Assembly (NCBI GenBank): GCA_031420415.1
Contig: JANOMT010000020.1
Span: 62,001 to 126,000 of the forward strand
DNA from: JANYGA01 sp031420415
Lineage (GTDB): Bacteria; Vulcanimicrobiota; Vulcanimicrobiia; Vulcanimicrobiales; Vulcanimicrobiaceae
Direction of reading: 5' to 3'
Length of the DNA: 64,000 bases
The position numbers were made by a program, and so were the translations under genes. The notes under the pieces were generated by a model, which was not told the origin of the DNA, ran no database searches, and worked only from the letters and a program-made list of their open reading frames with translations. This document shows positions 1 through 7,087 of this stretch, piece after piece. Numbering within the stretch: position 1 is the first letter of the stretch; every line of letters starts with the position of its first letter.

Positions 1-2
1 TC

Positions 3-349
3 GCGGCTGCCATCCTCGGATTGCGCCTCGCGGACACTCGGTCCGAAGGCAATATCATAGTAACGCTCCATGCTCACTTGAACACGGCTGCGGTTGCACC
101 GCGAGTCGGACACGTTTCGACGCGGAGATCGTGGCCGCGGTCGATAACGTCGTTACGGTGCCGTATCTTCAAATCGATCTTCCGAACAGCTATGCGGCCG
201 AAGTGAAGGCCACGTTCGGTAGCGAACTCGCAGCGCTCTACGCACGAGCGATGGAGACGCAGCCGCACGTCCCGAGCATCGCGTTTCGCGAACTCGGTTC
301 CTGCAATCTCGTCCGCTTGCAAGACGGCGCGCCCGACGAGCGACGTTAG
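3..349 (+). pseudogene. Partial unidentified coding region, possibly frameshifted
   Basis: This is the 3' end of a reading frame that enters from outside the window. From about 3 to 115, reading from base 3 gives protein-like sequence (AAAILGLRLADTRSEG and onward), but this frame then loses sense. From about 116 the sensible frame is the one beginning at base 2, which runs through DAEIVAAVDNVVTVPYLQ to a TAG at 347-349. Codon use on both sides of the switch matches the neighbouring genes. I infer one gene with a one-base frame change near 100-120, from either a real mutation or a base error. No family was recognised. The alternative is a short ORF starting at GTG 131, but it has no ribosome binding site. 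Bases 350-421 hold nothing I can name. Confidence 0.3.
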
Positions 350-421
350 CACCGATGCGCCGGTACGTCTCCCGCACCGGCGCTCCCGGAAATGGCCCGC
401 CCGTGAACGAATACTACGGCG

Positions 422-1069
422 GTGCGATTACGTGTAGGCCTCACGGGTGGGATCGGTTCCGGAAAATCTGAGGTCGCGAAGATCTTCGGCGTTTTGGGAG
501 CACTCGTGATCGATGCCGACGCCCTCGCGCGGGAAGCCGTCGCTCCCGGGAGCGATGGCCTCGCGCGCATCGCGCGCCGCTTCCCGACCGTCGTTGCGCG
601 TAACGGATCGCTCGATCGTGAAGCACTGGCGGCCATCGTGTTCGCGGATCGGAGCGCTCGCGATGATCTGGGCGCGATCGTCCATCCCGAGGTCCGCCGC
701 CTCGGCGCGGAGCGCGAGGCGGCGGCAGAAGCGGAGCGCATCGTCATTCACGACGTGCCGTTACTCTTCGAAGGCGGCTTCTATCGGACGTGCGATGCCA
801 ACGTGCTCGTCGTTGCCGACGAAGAAACGCGCATGGGCCGCGTCGTCGCGCGAAGCGGTATCTCACCCGAGGACGTGCGCCGGCGGATGGCGGCGCAAAT
901 CGATCCCGATCGCGCACGCGAGCTCGCCGACTACACGATCGATAACGACGGTACGATCGACGCGCTCGTCGATAGCGTGCGCGACGTCTACGACGATCTT
1001 TGCGAACGTTCTCCGTCTATTTCACAACCTCGTCGCGTAAAAACGCCGAGCGCGATCGATCGTCGCTGA
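422..1069 (+). CDS. coaE: Dephospho-CoA kinase
   Basis: This enzyme phosphorylates the 3'-hydroxyl of the ribose in dephospho-CoA, the last step of coenzyme A synthesis, in the cytosol. The 215-residue protein opens with RVGLTGGIGSGKSEVAK, so the P-loop GGIGSGKS lies at about residues 9-16. Next come the family's DADALAREAV segment and the HPEVRR and VPLLFEGG motifs. Length is typical of the family. The start is a GTG, chosen because it sits just before the P-loop strand, as in other CoaE proteins. The last 53 bases overlap the 3' end of the convergent PAS-sensor gene, so the C-terminal tail after DDLCERS is probably not conserved. Confidence 0.93.
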   Translation: MRLRVGLTGGIGSGKSEVAKIFGVLGALVIDADALAREAVAPGSDGLARIARRFPTVVARNGSLDREALAAIVFADRSARDDLGAIVHPEVRRLGAEREAAAEAERIVIHDVPLLFEGGFYRTCDANVLVVADEETRMGRVVARSGISPEDVRRRMAAQIDPDRARELADYTIDNDGTIDALVDSVRDVYDDLCERSPSISQPRRVKTPSAIDRR

Positions 1070-2660
1070 TCCCGGGTCCGGTTGCGAGCGTCACTTTCGA
1101 TCGCTGCACCGATGCGAGCTGGTCGCGAAAGCGCCCGATCTCATCGAGCTCGGCGCGTAGCTCGACGTTCATCACCACGACGGAGAGAAACGCGTCGCCA
1201 TCGAGATTTTGTATGGTTCGCAAATCCGCAACACGTTGTTCGAACGATGCAGCGAGCTTGGCGATAAAGTCGAAACGGATCGACTCGGCGGCGAGCCGGA
1301 CCGACGTGATCGATTCGGTAAGCGATGCGAGGCGCTCGTGCAAGAGATCGACGCGGCCCCTCGATGCGAGCGCGAAGTCCTCGGCGCGCAGTGCCATGTT
1401 CATCCTTCGCAGGCCGGCTTCGGCTCGTGTCATGAACGTTGCGAGGTCGCCGGAGGTCGTGTGCATCGTGAGCTTGATAAGGGCGTTCTGCCGTTCGAGA
1501 GAACGTTCCGAGCGCACGAGATCGCGTTTGAGGCGGATGCGATCGGTTACGTCGGTGACCGATACGAAGACTTCCTCGATATCGGTCCCTTCGCGTACGC
1601 GTCGGAAGTCGAAACTGATAAAGCGAGATTCGATCGTGCCGTCTGCGCGCCGCTTCGCGAGCTCGATTTCAGAGAGCACGTTCGTGCTTTCAATCGTTTC
1701 GTCGGAGACATCACTCTGGAAGATCGATGCTAAAAAGGGCTCGCTGTCGCGAATCGTACGTTCGACGACGAGCGGTCGGAGCAGATCGCCGAGCGTCCGT
1801 CCTGCGATATCTTCGGTATTGAACATATTGACGAGTTCGTTCGAATATGGGCGTTTGACAATACCGCGCTCGTCGAGCATGAGCATCCCCTGGCCAACGG
1901 TCTGGAGCATGATCTCACTTCCCGCCTGCGAATCCGTAAGCCGCAGCGTGTTCTTCGCGAGATCTCCGACCATCCGTTCGAGCATCGCTCCGAATCGTTT
2001 GGACTCGCGGGCGCTCTCCCGCAAGCGTGCGAACACGCCGAATCCGCCGAGCGCGCAGCCGATGAGGGCGACGATGAAAGCGATCGAGCCGAGAGAACTT
2101 GCCGCGGCGGCTTTTGCGGTTGCGTACGTTTCGAGATCGCGGCGTACGTCGGCGAGACCGCCGATGAGTTTGGGGCTCTGATCGAGCGTCCGCGCGACCA
2201 CGGTGTCGAGTGCGTCCCGGGTGCCGGGGTAATCGCCCAAGAGCGAGAGCGACTTCCGAATTGGCGACCAATGATCGTGGAGCGTCGCGAGGGTCGCGAT
2301 CGTTGCCGGCGCGAGCGGGAGCGACGCCAGATGCGTGAGTTTCGTTTCCAGCTGTGTCGCAGCATCGTTGAGATCGGCGTGGACGTCGAATGAGAGTTTT
2401 CCGCCGTGACGCGAGATCGCGATCTGGAGAATATCTTGGAGCACGCGTTGCCCGAGCGTATCCGCAGCCGCGCTCTCGGAAATCGCCGAGCCGAACGACC
2501 GATTCGCGAGAGCCGACGATGCGGATCCAAACGCGAGGACGGCGAGCGCTGCGACGAGTGTCGACGCACCGATTGCGATAAAGACATAACTGACGATCGT
2601 GGCACGCGTCATCCCGTAGGCGCCGGGACGTACGGTCATTTCGCTTTTTGGCTTCTTCAT
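1017..2660 (-). CDS. Membrane-anchored PAS sensor protein with helical, HPt-like C-terminus
   Basis: The protein has 547 residues. A first membrane helix lies at about residues 24-47, followed by a mostly helical extracytoplasmic region to about 190 and a second membrane helix at about 190-212. A cytoplasmic PAS domain follows at roughly 250-375 (GQGMLMLDERGIVKR, then FVSVTDVTDR). The last 170 residues are helical and resemble the four-helix HPt/linker region of CheA-like proteins, but no clear HxLKG phosphorylation motif and no histidine kinase catalytic domain are present. It therefore needs a separate output partner. Its ATG overlaps the TGA of the upstream PYP-like gene in an ATGA junction, so the two are almost certainly co-translated and act in one pathway. 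The ligand or signal cannot be read from the sequence. Confidence 0.7.
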   Translation of the reverse strand: MKKPKSEMTVRPGAYGMTRATIVSYVFIAIGASTLVAALAVLAFGSASSALANRSFGSAISESAAADTLGQRVLQDILQIAISRHGGKLSFDVHADLNDAATQLETKLTHLASLPLAPATIATLATLHDHWSPIRKSLSLLGDYPGTRDALDTVVARTLDQSPKLIGGLADVRRDLETYATAKAAAASSLGSIAFIVALIGCALGGFGVFARLRESARESKRFGAMLERMVGDLAKNTLRLTDSQAGSEIMLQTVGQGMLMLDERGIVKRPYSNELVNMFNTEDIAGRTLGDLLRPLVVERTIRDSEPFLASIFQSDVSDETIESTNVLSEIELAKRRADGTIESRFISFDFRRVREGTDIEEVFVSVTDVTDRIRLKRDLVRSERSLERQNALIKLTMHTTSGDLATFMTRAEAGLRRMNMALRAEDFALASRGRVDLLHERLASLTESITSVRLAAESIRFDFIAKLAASFEQRVADLRTIQNLDGDAFLSVVVMNVELRAELDEIGRFRDQLASVQRSKVTLATGPGISDDRSRSAFLRDEVVK

Positions 2661-3055
2661 GCGGCATCGTCCTCACGACGGACGATAATCGAGATCCGAT
2701 CGGGGGCTGTGAGATCTCGATAAAAGAGGATGGAGACGCGTTGCGGCCCGCTCGCGAACGGGAAGACGAATTCGAAGGGTTCGACGGAGCTCGCTTTCTG
2801 AGCCACGAACGTTTCGAATCGTCCTAGGAACATCTTCACTTGGGTACACGGTGCGACTTCGCTGAAGAAATTACGCCCCATAACGCGCTCGCGAGCGAAC
2901 CCCGCCTTCTTGGCCTCTGCGCGGTTATACCCGACGATGACACCCGTCGGATCGACGACGATAATTCCATACGGAAGATCGTCGAGATCGCCCGTCGTGA
3001 GCTGTTTATAAGCATCGCGATCAAGCGTGTCACGCTTAAGCAATTTATTGAGCAT
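2657..3055 (-). CDS. Photoactive yellow protein-like PAS domain protein
   Basis: This is a single-domain, 132-residue soluble PAS protein. It matches photoactive yellow protein (PYP, 125 residues) in length and over most of its course. The diagnostic block NFFSEVAPCT is present with Cys70 at the chromophore position (Cys69 in PYP). YNRAE supplies Tyr43 and Glu47 (Tyr42 and Glu46 in PYP) at identical spacing. The Thr50 and Arg52 positions of PYP are Ala51 and Phe53 here. In true PYPs the Cys carries a p-coumaroyl thioester and the protein senses blue light. Whether this one binds that chromophore is inference, because no tyrosine ammonia-lyase or coumarate ligase gene lies in this window. It is the first gene of a two-gene operon with the membrane PAS protein. 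Confidence 0.75.
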   Translation of the reverse strand: MLNKLLKRDTLDRDAYKQLTTGDLDDLPYGIIVVDPTGVIVGYNRAEAKKAGFARERVMGRNFFSEVAPCTQVKMFLGRFETFVAQKASSVEPFEFVFPFASGPQRVSILFYRDLTAPDRISIIVRREDDAA

Positions 3056-3145
3056 ATCGTCTTACCATTCGGCGCATCGAACGCGCACGTATATTGACAC
3101 GTGGATAAATAGTCGAGGTGTGATAAAATTCACATTGGCTCGCGT

Positions 3146-3175
3146 TCTTTCGTCTCCGGGAACTAGTTCGAAAGA
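3146..3175. promoter_or_regulatory. Nested inverted repeats upstream of the first DUF4126 gene
   Basis: The divergent gap of about 200 bases holds an outer inverted repeat (TCTTTCG at 3146-3152 with CGAAAGA at 3169-3175) and an inner 10-base palindrome GAACTAGTTC at 3160-3169. Together they could be an operator or an RNA hairpin for the rightward gene. A small hairpin GGTG-CCTT-CACC follows at about 3182-3193. I could not match the region to a known riboswitch. Confidence 0.3.
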
Positions 3176-3256
3176 CCGCTAAGGTGCCTTCACCGACGGA
3201 TGCGCGCCGAAACCTCGGCTGCGCTTCGCGGTAGAGGCGGGCTCGGAGGATTCACG

Positions 3257-3841
3257 ATGGACGTTTCGAGTTTTGCCACGGCCTACGGTCTCTCGACGAG
3301 CATCGGGCTACGCCCGTTTCTCGTTCTGGCGCTCGCCTCGATTGCGATGCACCTCGGGTATCTTCATCCATCACACGCATTCGCGTATCTGGGCAGCGAT
3401 GGCGCCACGTGGCTGCTCGCGGCGCTAGCGGTCCTGGAATTCGCGGGCGACAAGGTTCCCGTGCTCGATCATACGCTACACGCCCTACACTTCGTCACCA
3501 AACCAATCGCAGCCGCACTCCTGGTCGGGAGCGCGCTTCCACAGACGGGTGGTTCGCCGGATCTCGCGACTTCTGCGCTGATGGGATTAGGTGCCTTCAA
3601 CGCACTCGGCGTCCATGCGGGTATCGCGACTTTGCGCGGTGCGTCGACGTCGCTCAGCGGCGGCCTCGCGAACCCGTTGATCAGCGTTGTCGAGGATGCT
3701 CTCGCGCTCGTCGCGGCGGTGCTCGCCATCGTGCTACCATTCGCCGGGGCCCTCGTCGCGATCGTGGTGACGATCGTGCTCGTCGTCATCGCACGCCGCG
3801 CATTCGCGACCTTGCGAAATCGCGCGCGCGACCCGGCGTAG
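3257..3841 (+). CDS. DUF4126 family membrane protein
   Basis: This 194-residue hydrophobic protein has about five or six predicted membrane helices and a short basic C-terminal tail. The spacing of helices and the conserved pattern (an N-terminal GLSTSIGLRPFL segment, GDKVPVLDHTLH, a KPIAAALL helix and a C-terminal EDALALV helix) are those of DUF4126, whose function is unknown. An earlier in-frame ATG exists at 3200. I chose 3257 because GGAGGA at 3245-3250 stands six bases before it and the upstream extension is not protein-like. It converges on the Crp/Fnr gene with two bases between the stops. A shorter family member lies at 52023-52442. Confidence 0.8.
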   Translation: MDVSSFATAYGLSTSIGLRPFLVLALASIAMHLGYLHPSHAFAYLGSDGATWLLAALAVLEFAGDKVPVLDHTLHALHFVTKPIAAALLVGSALPQTGGSPDLATSALMGLGAFNALGVHAGIATLRGASTSLSGGLANPLISVVEDALALVAAVLAIVLPFAGALVAIVVTIVLVVIARRAFATLRNRARDPA

Positions 3842-3843
3842 CG

Positions 3844-4515
3844 TTATGGCGGCAGCGTATTGCGTCGCGAGAACGGAAAGGCTTGCGGCTGCACGAGTAC
3901 GATTTCGCGATGCGAGACGCGCAACAAGCCGACGTCGGCGAGGACGCTCAATTCTTTCGTCAGCGTCTCGCGACTCGTTCCGATGAGATCGGCGAGATCT
4001 TTATGCGTGAGGCTCAGCGCGATGCGTAGGGTTCCGTCGGCCTCGCGCACGCCGTGATCTGCGGCGAGCCGACCGAGGACGTCGACGAGCCGACCGGGCA
4101 CGCTCTTGCCCGCAAGCTCGGTGAGTTCGCGTTCGACACTCGCTAGGCGCAAGGACATCCCGCGCGCGAATGCGGCCGATACGACGACGTCGTCGCGTAA
4201 GCGCCGTTCGAATTGCACTGCATCGATGCGCGCGACGAAACCTGGGTCGAGTGCGACGGCACTCGTCGTGCGCTTCGCACCGTCGCTCATCCACGTAAGC
4301 TCGCCGAAGAGATCGCCCGGATTGCGGATGCCGATGATCGATTCCGAGCCGTTCGCCGTCGTACGCACGATTTTGACGCGCCCGCTCTCGACGACGTAGA
4401 CGGAGTTGGCATCATCACCCGGCATATAGAGAAAATCGGCGCGAGCGATCGCGATGCGTTTCGCATCGGCGAGTAACGTCGCTTGTCGCGCGTCGTCGAG
4501 CTGCAGAACGTTCAT
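3844..4515 (-). CDS. Crp/Fnr family transcriptional regulator
   Basis: This 223-residue protein has a cyclic-nucleotide-binding fold at about residues 15-130 (FLYMPGDDANSVYVVESGRV, then NPGDLFGELTW). A long dimerisation helix and a C-terminal winged helix-turn-helix follow (LTHKDLADLIGTSRETLTKEL, about residues 170-195). No CxxC-type cysteine set for an Fe-S cluster is seen, so it looks more Crp-like than Fnr-like. The effector is unknown. The ORF is open further upstream, but ATG 4515 forms an ATGA overlap with the stop of the D-aminoacylase gene and begins the conserved part. It is therefore co-translated with that enzyme and may regulate the same operon. Confidence 0.85.
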   Translation of the reverse strand: MNVLQLDDARQATLLADAKRIAIARADFLYMPGDDANSVYVVESGRVKIVRTTANGSESIIGIRNPGDLFGELTWMSDGAKRTTSAVALDPGFVARIDAVQFERRLRDDVVVSAAFARGMSLRLASVERELTELAGKSVPGRLVDVLGRLAADHGVREADGTLRIALSLTHKDLADLIGTSRETLTKELSVLADVGLLRVSHREIVLVQPQAFPFSRRNTLPP

Positions 4516-6092
4516 CGACCACCGCGCAGTGCGCGACCCGGACGCGTGCCCGTGATCTCGCCATCGCGCACGACGGCGCGGCCGTTGACCCACACGACGT
4601 CGACACCGATCGGATACGAATATGGGCGATCGTAGGTCGCCGTATCGACGATCGTGTTCGCATCGAAGAGCACGAGATCGGCGAACGCCCCGCGTGCGAT
4701 CGTCCCGCGATCGACGAGGCCGAATTGTCGCGCCGGCAGCGAGGTCATGCGCCGAATCGCTTCGCCGAGTTCGAGCGTCTTACGCCCGCGCACGAAGCGT
4801 CCGAACACACGCGGAAAGCAACCGAACGTACGTGGATGCGGCACGCCGACCGCGGTCGGACCGTCGAGGGCACGCGCCGATGCGTCGCTGCCGATCGAGA
4901 CGAACTCCGCCGACATGACCGCGGCGACGTCGTCTTCGTGCATCGAGAAAAAGATCGCTTCGATGCCGAGTCGTTCTTCGGCGAGTAAGCGTAACACCGC
5001 GCGCGCGGGGGAGAGACGCATGCGCGCGGCGATTTCGTCGACGCGCATCCCGGCGTAGCGCTCGTTGCGCAGACTCGAGACGCTCGAAATCGCGATATCG
5101 TGCCACGTCCCGGCGTGATCGAGTTCGAGCCGCAGCGCGAGCGCGACGACGGTCTCGGGATCGGCGAGTCGCTCGAGCGTTGCGTCGCGTCCACCGGCGA
5201 GTGCGTCGTCGGGCAGCAACGTATCGAGCCCCGTCCACATCGCCGTGTAGGGATAGACGTCGGCGGATGCCGCGATCCCACGTTTGCGTGCGCGCGCGAT
5301 TGCATCGAGCGAACGATGCACGTTGCCCCAATTCTTTTTGCCCGACGCTTTATGATGCGAGACGTGGACGGCGGTCTCGGCGCGTTCGCCGACGAGCAGC
5401 GCTTCGTCGACGGCGGCGAGCATCTCGTCGCTTTCATTGCGGATGTGCGAGACGTAGCGCGCCATGCCCGCTTCGCGCGCGGCGATCGCGCAAGCGACGA
5501 GTTCGTCCACATCCGCGTATCGCGACGGCGCGTAGACGAGACCGCTCGAAATGCCGAGCGCGCCGTGATCGATCCCCTCGCGCACGAGTGCGACCTCGGC
5601 TGCGAGTGCGGCGTCGTCGAGCCGTGCGTCGACGTCGCCCGCAACGCTGCGACGCGTCGTGCCGAGACCCACCAGTGTCGCGACGTTGAGTGCGACGCCG
5701 GCGCGTTCGACGCTCGTGAAAAAATCGTCGAGATCGCGCCACGATGCATCGACGCCGACGACGCGCGCCTCCTCGATTTTGCGTTCGCGCGCAAGACCGC
5801 GAAGCGGCGCGACGCTCGTACCGCAGTTCCCGCCGATTTCCGTCGTGACGCCCTGACGAATTTTACCGATACAGCGCCCGTCGGCGAGCCAAAGCTCGTC
5901 GGAATGGGAATGGACGTCGATAAATCCGGGCGCGAGCGTGCGGCCGCGACCGTCGGTTCGCCGTAGCGCGTCGCGATCGCGCAAGTCGCCGATGAGTGCG
6001 ATGCGCTCGCCGACGATTGCGAGATCGGTTGCGAACGGTCGGCCCGAATCGCCGTCGAAAAGCGTCGCTCCCTCGATAATCTCGTCAATCAT
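4512..6092 (-). CDS. N-acyl-D-amino-acid deacylase (D-aminoacylase family amidohydrolase)
   Basis: This 526-residue amidohydrolase removes acyl groups from N-acyl-D-amino acids, or is a close relative acting on dihydropyrimidine- or dipeptide-like amides. The metal-site pattern is complete: HSH at residues 61-63, Cys90 in GGNCGTS, His216 in YVSHIRNE, His246 in VHVSHHKAS and an Asp in SIGSDA. The spacing agrees with the known D-aminoacylases. The C-terminal beta-sandwich ends with the usual VWVNGRAVVRDG strand. ATG 6092 begins the MIDEIIEGA strand. The open frame continues upstream but is not protein-like there. In this cell-wall-rich neighbourhood it may recycle D-amino acids from peptidoglycan; that link is inference from context. 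It shares an ATGA junction with the Crp/Fnr gene. Confidence 0.88.
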   Translation of the reverse strand: MIDEIIEGATLFDGDSGRPFATDLAIVGERIALIGDLRDRDALRRTDGRGRTLAPGFIDVHSHSDELWLADGRCIGKIRQGVTTEIGGNCGTSVAPLRGLARERKIEEARVVGVDASWRDLDDFFTSVERAGVALNVATLVGLGTTRRSVAGDVDARLDDAALAAEVALVREGIDHGALGISSGLVYAPSRYADVDELVACAIAAREAGMARYVSHIRNESDEMLAAVDEALLVGERAETAVHVSHHKASGKKNWGNVHRSLDAIARARKRGIAASADVYPYTAMWTGLDTLLPDDALAGGRDATLERLADPETVVALALRLELDHAGTWHDIAISSVSSLRNERYAGMRVDEIAARMRLSPARAVLRLLAEERLGIEAIFFSMHEDDVAAVMSAEFVSIGSDASARALDGPTAVGVPHPRTFGCFPRVFGRFVRGRKTLELGEAIRRMTSLPARQFGLVDRGTIARGAFADLVLFDANTIVDTATYDRPYSYPIGVDVVWVNGRAVVRDGEITGTRPGRALRGGR

Positions 6093-6181
6093 CCGAGTTT
6101 GAGCCCGTTTGCTCTGGGTACGAACCGAGAGTGCTTCAACGCACCACTCCAAATTTCGCTGCGTGCGAAAGGGCTCTGACT

Positions 6182-6547
6182 ATGGCTGAAACTCCCGAGA
6201 ATGACGCTCCGAAAGAAAAACCCCCCGGCGGGGAGATGTCCGTGCGCGAAGCCGGCAAAAAAGGCGGCGACACCGTACGTGAACGCTACGGCAGCGGCTT
6301 CTACGAGACGATCGGCCGGAAGGGCGGCCAAGCGACGCGCGAACGTCACGGCGCGCAGTTCTACGAGACGATCGGCCAAAAAGGCGGGCGTGTCGTCAAG
6401 GAAAAGTACGGCACGAATTTCTACGAAGAGATCGGCCACAAAGGCGGTCAAAAAGTTAAGCAATTGATTGCCGATGCGAAGAAGAATATCGCCGAAGCCG
6501 CCGAGAAATTGGAAGCCGAGAAAATGAAGAACGGCGAAAAATCGTAG
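6182..6547 (+). CDS. KGG-repeat stress-type protein
   Basis: This is a 121-residue, very hydrophilic, Lys/Glu/Gly-rich protein made of tandem 20-residue units of the form GxKGGxxxxExxGxxFYExI. There are three full units from residue 25 and a fourth partial one, then a helical, charged C-terminal tail. KGG motifs of this kind (PF10685) occur in general stress proteins such as Bacillus GsiB and in desiccation-related plant proteins. A protective role under water or osmotic stress is the family expectation and has not been shown. ATG 6182 is the start; an upstream in-frame start at 6131 would add a non-conserved leader. It ends directly against the 3' end of lptC, with no bases between the stops. 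Confidence 0.8.
   Translation: MAETPENDAPKEKPPGGEMSVREAGKKGGDTVRERYGSGFYETIGRKGGQATRERHGAQFYETIGQKGGRVVKEKYGTNFYEEIGHKGGQKVKQLIADAKKNIAEAAEKLEAEKMKNGEKS
6254..6460 (+). repeat. 60-base in-frame tandem repeats coding KGG units
   Basis: Three complete units and one partial unit of 60 bases code for the 20-residue KGG modules. Units two and three are the most similar at the DNA level (both contain ttctacgagacgatcggcc). This points to expansion by tandem duplication. Confidence 0.75.
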
Positions 6548-7087
6548 TCATTTGATTCGCACCGGCCCTTCGATATCGCGGATATCGACCGCGCCGGTTT
6601 TGATATCGAGCGTGAGGCTGCCGACCGTTAGCGGATCGTCGGCCCCGCTGTGAATGACGACGTGTTTCGCAAGTGTGAGGGTTTGGAGGGCGTCGTTCCA
6701 GACGGCGGAATCCGTTTCGAACGATCGCGCGGGTGTCGAGCCGACGGTCTCGGCGTGCATCGGTCCCGTTTCGGCGAAATCGTGCGTGATCGTGTTGACG
6801 GTCAAGTGCGCGGCACGAACGTGCATGTAGGGCTTCCCGTTCTTGAAGATCGTGGCGTTACGGACGTTTTGAACATCGAGGATCGTTTGATCGGCATTGC
6901 TCACGATCTTATCGTAATCTGCGGACCAGGATCGAAACTTCACACGCTGGCCACTCGCATGTCCCTTACTGAATTGAATATTTGTATTGGCGAGCGGTGG
7001 CGGGCGTTCGTCGCGACCAGCGTTGTAGATGCCATACCCCAAAAATCCGAGCGCCGCGACGATGGCGATACCGATGGTACGATTCAT
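6548..7087 (-). CDS. lptC: LptC-like LPS export protein
   Basis: The 179-residue protein has one N-terminal membrane anchor (residues 4-20) and then a periplasmic beta-jellyroll region. The region contains strands typical of the LptC/OstA fold (VRNATIFKNGKPYMHVRAAHLTVN, broken here into its strand core NATIFKNGKPYMHVRA). LptC bridges the inner-membrane LptBFG transporter to LptA and passes lipopolysaccharide across the periplasm. Length and architecture fit LptC (about 190 residues). Its ATG overlaps the lnt stop in an ATGA junction, so lnt and lptC form one transcript. Sequence conservation in this family is low, so the call rests on architecture plus the lptD and lptF/G neighbours. Confidence 0.72.
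   Translation of the reverse strand: MNRTIGIAIVAALGFLGYGIYNAGRDERPPPLANTNIQFSKGHASGQRVKFRSWSADYDKIVSNADQTILDVQNVRNATIFKNGKPYMHVRAAHLTVNTITHDFAETGPMHAETVGSTPARSFETDSAVWNDALQTLTLAKHVVIHSGADDPLTVGSLTLDIKTGAVDIRDIEGPVRIK

Noticed and set aside
3146..3256. Possible riboswitch before the first DUF4126 gene
   Set aside because: Hairpins are present, but I could not match the conserved core of any riboswitch class; kept only as inverted repeats.
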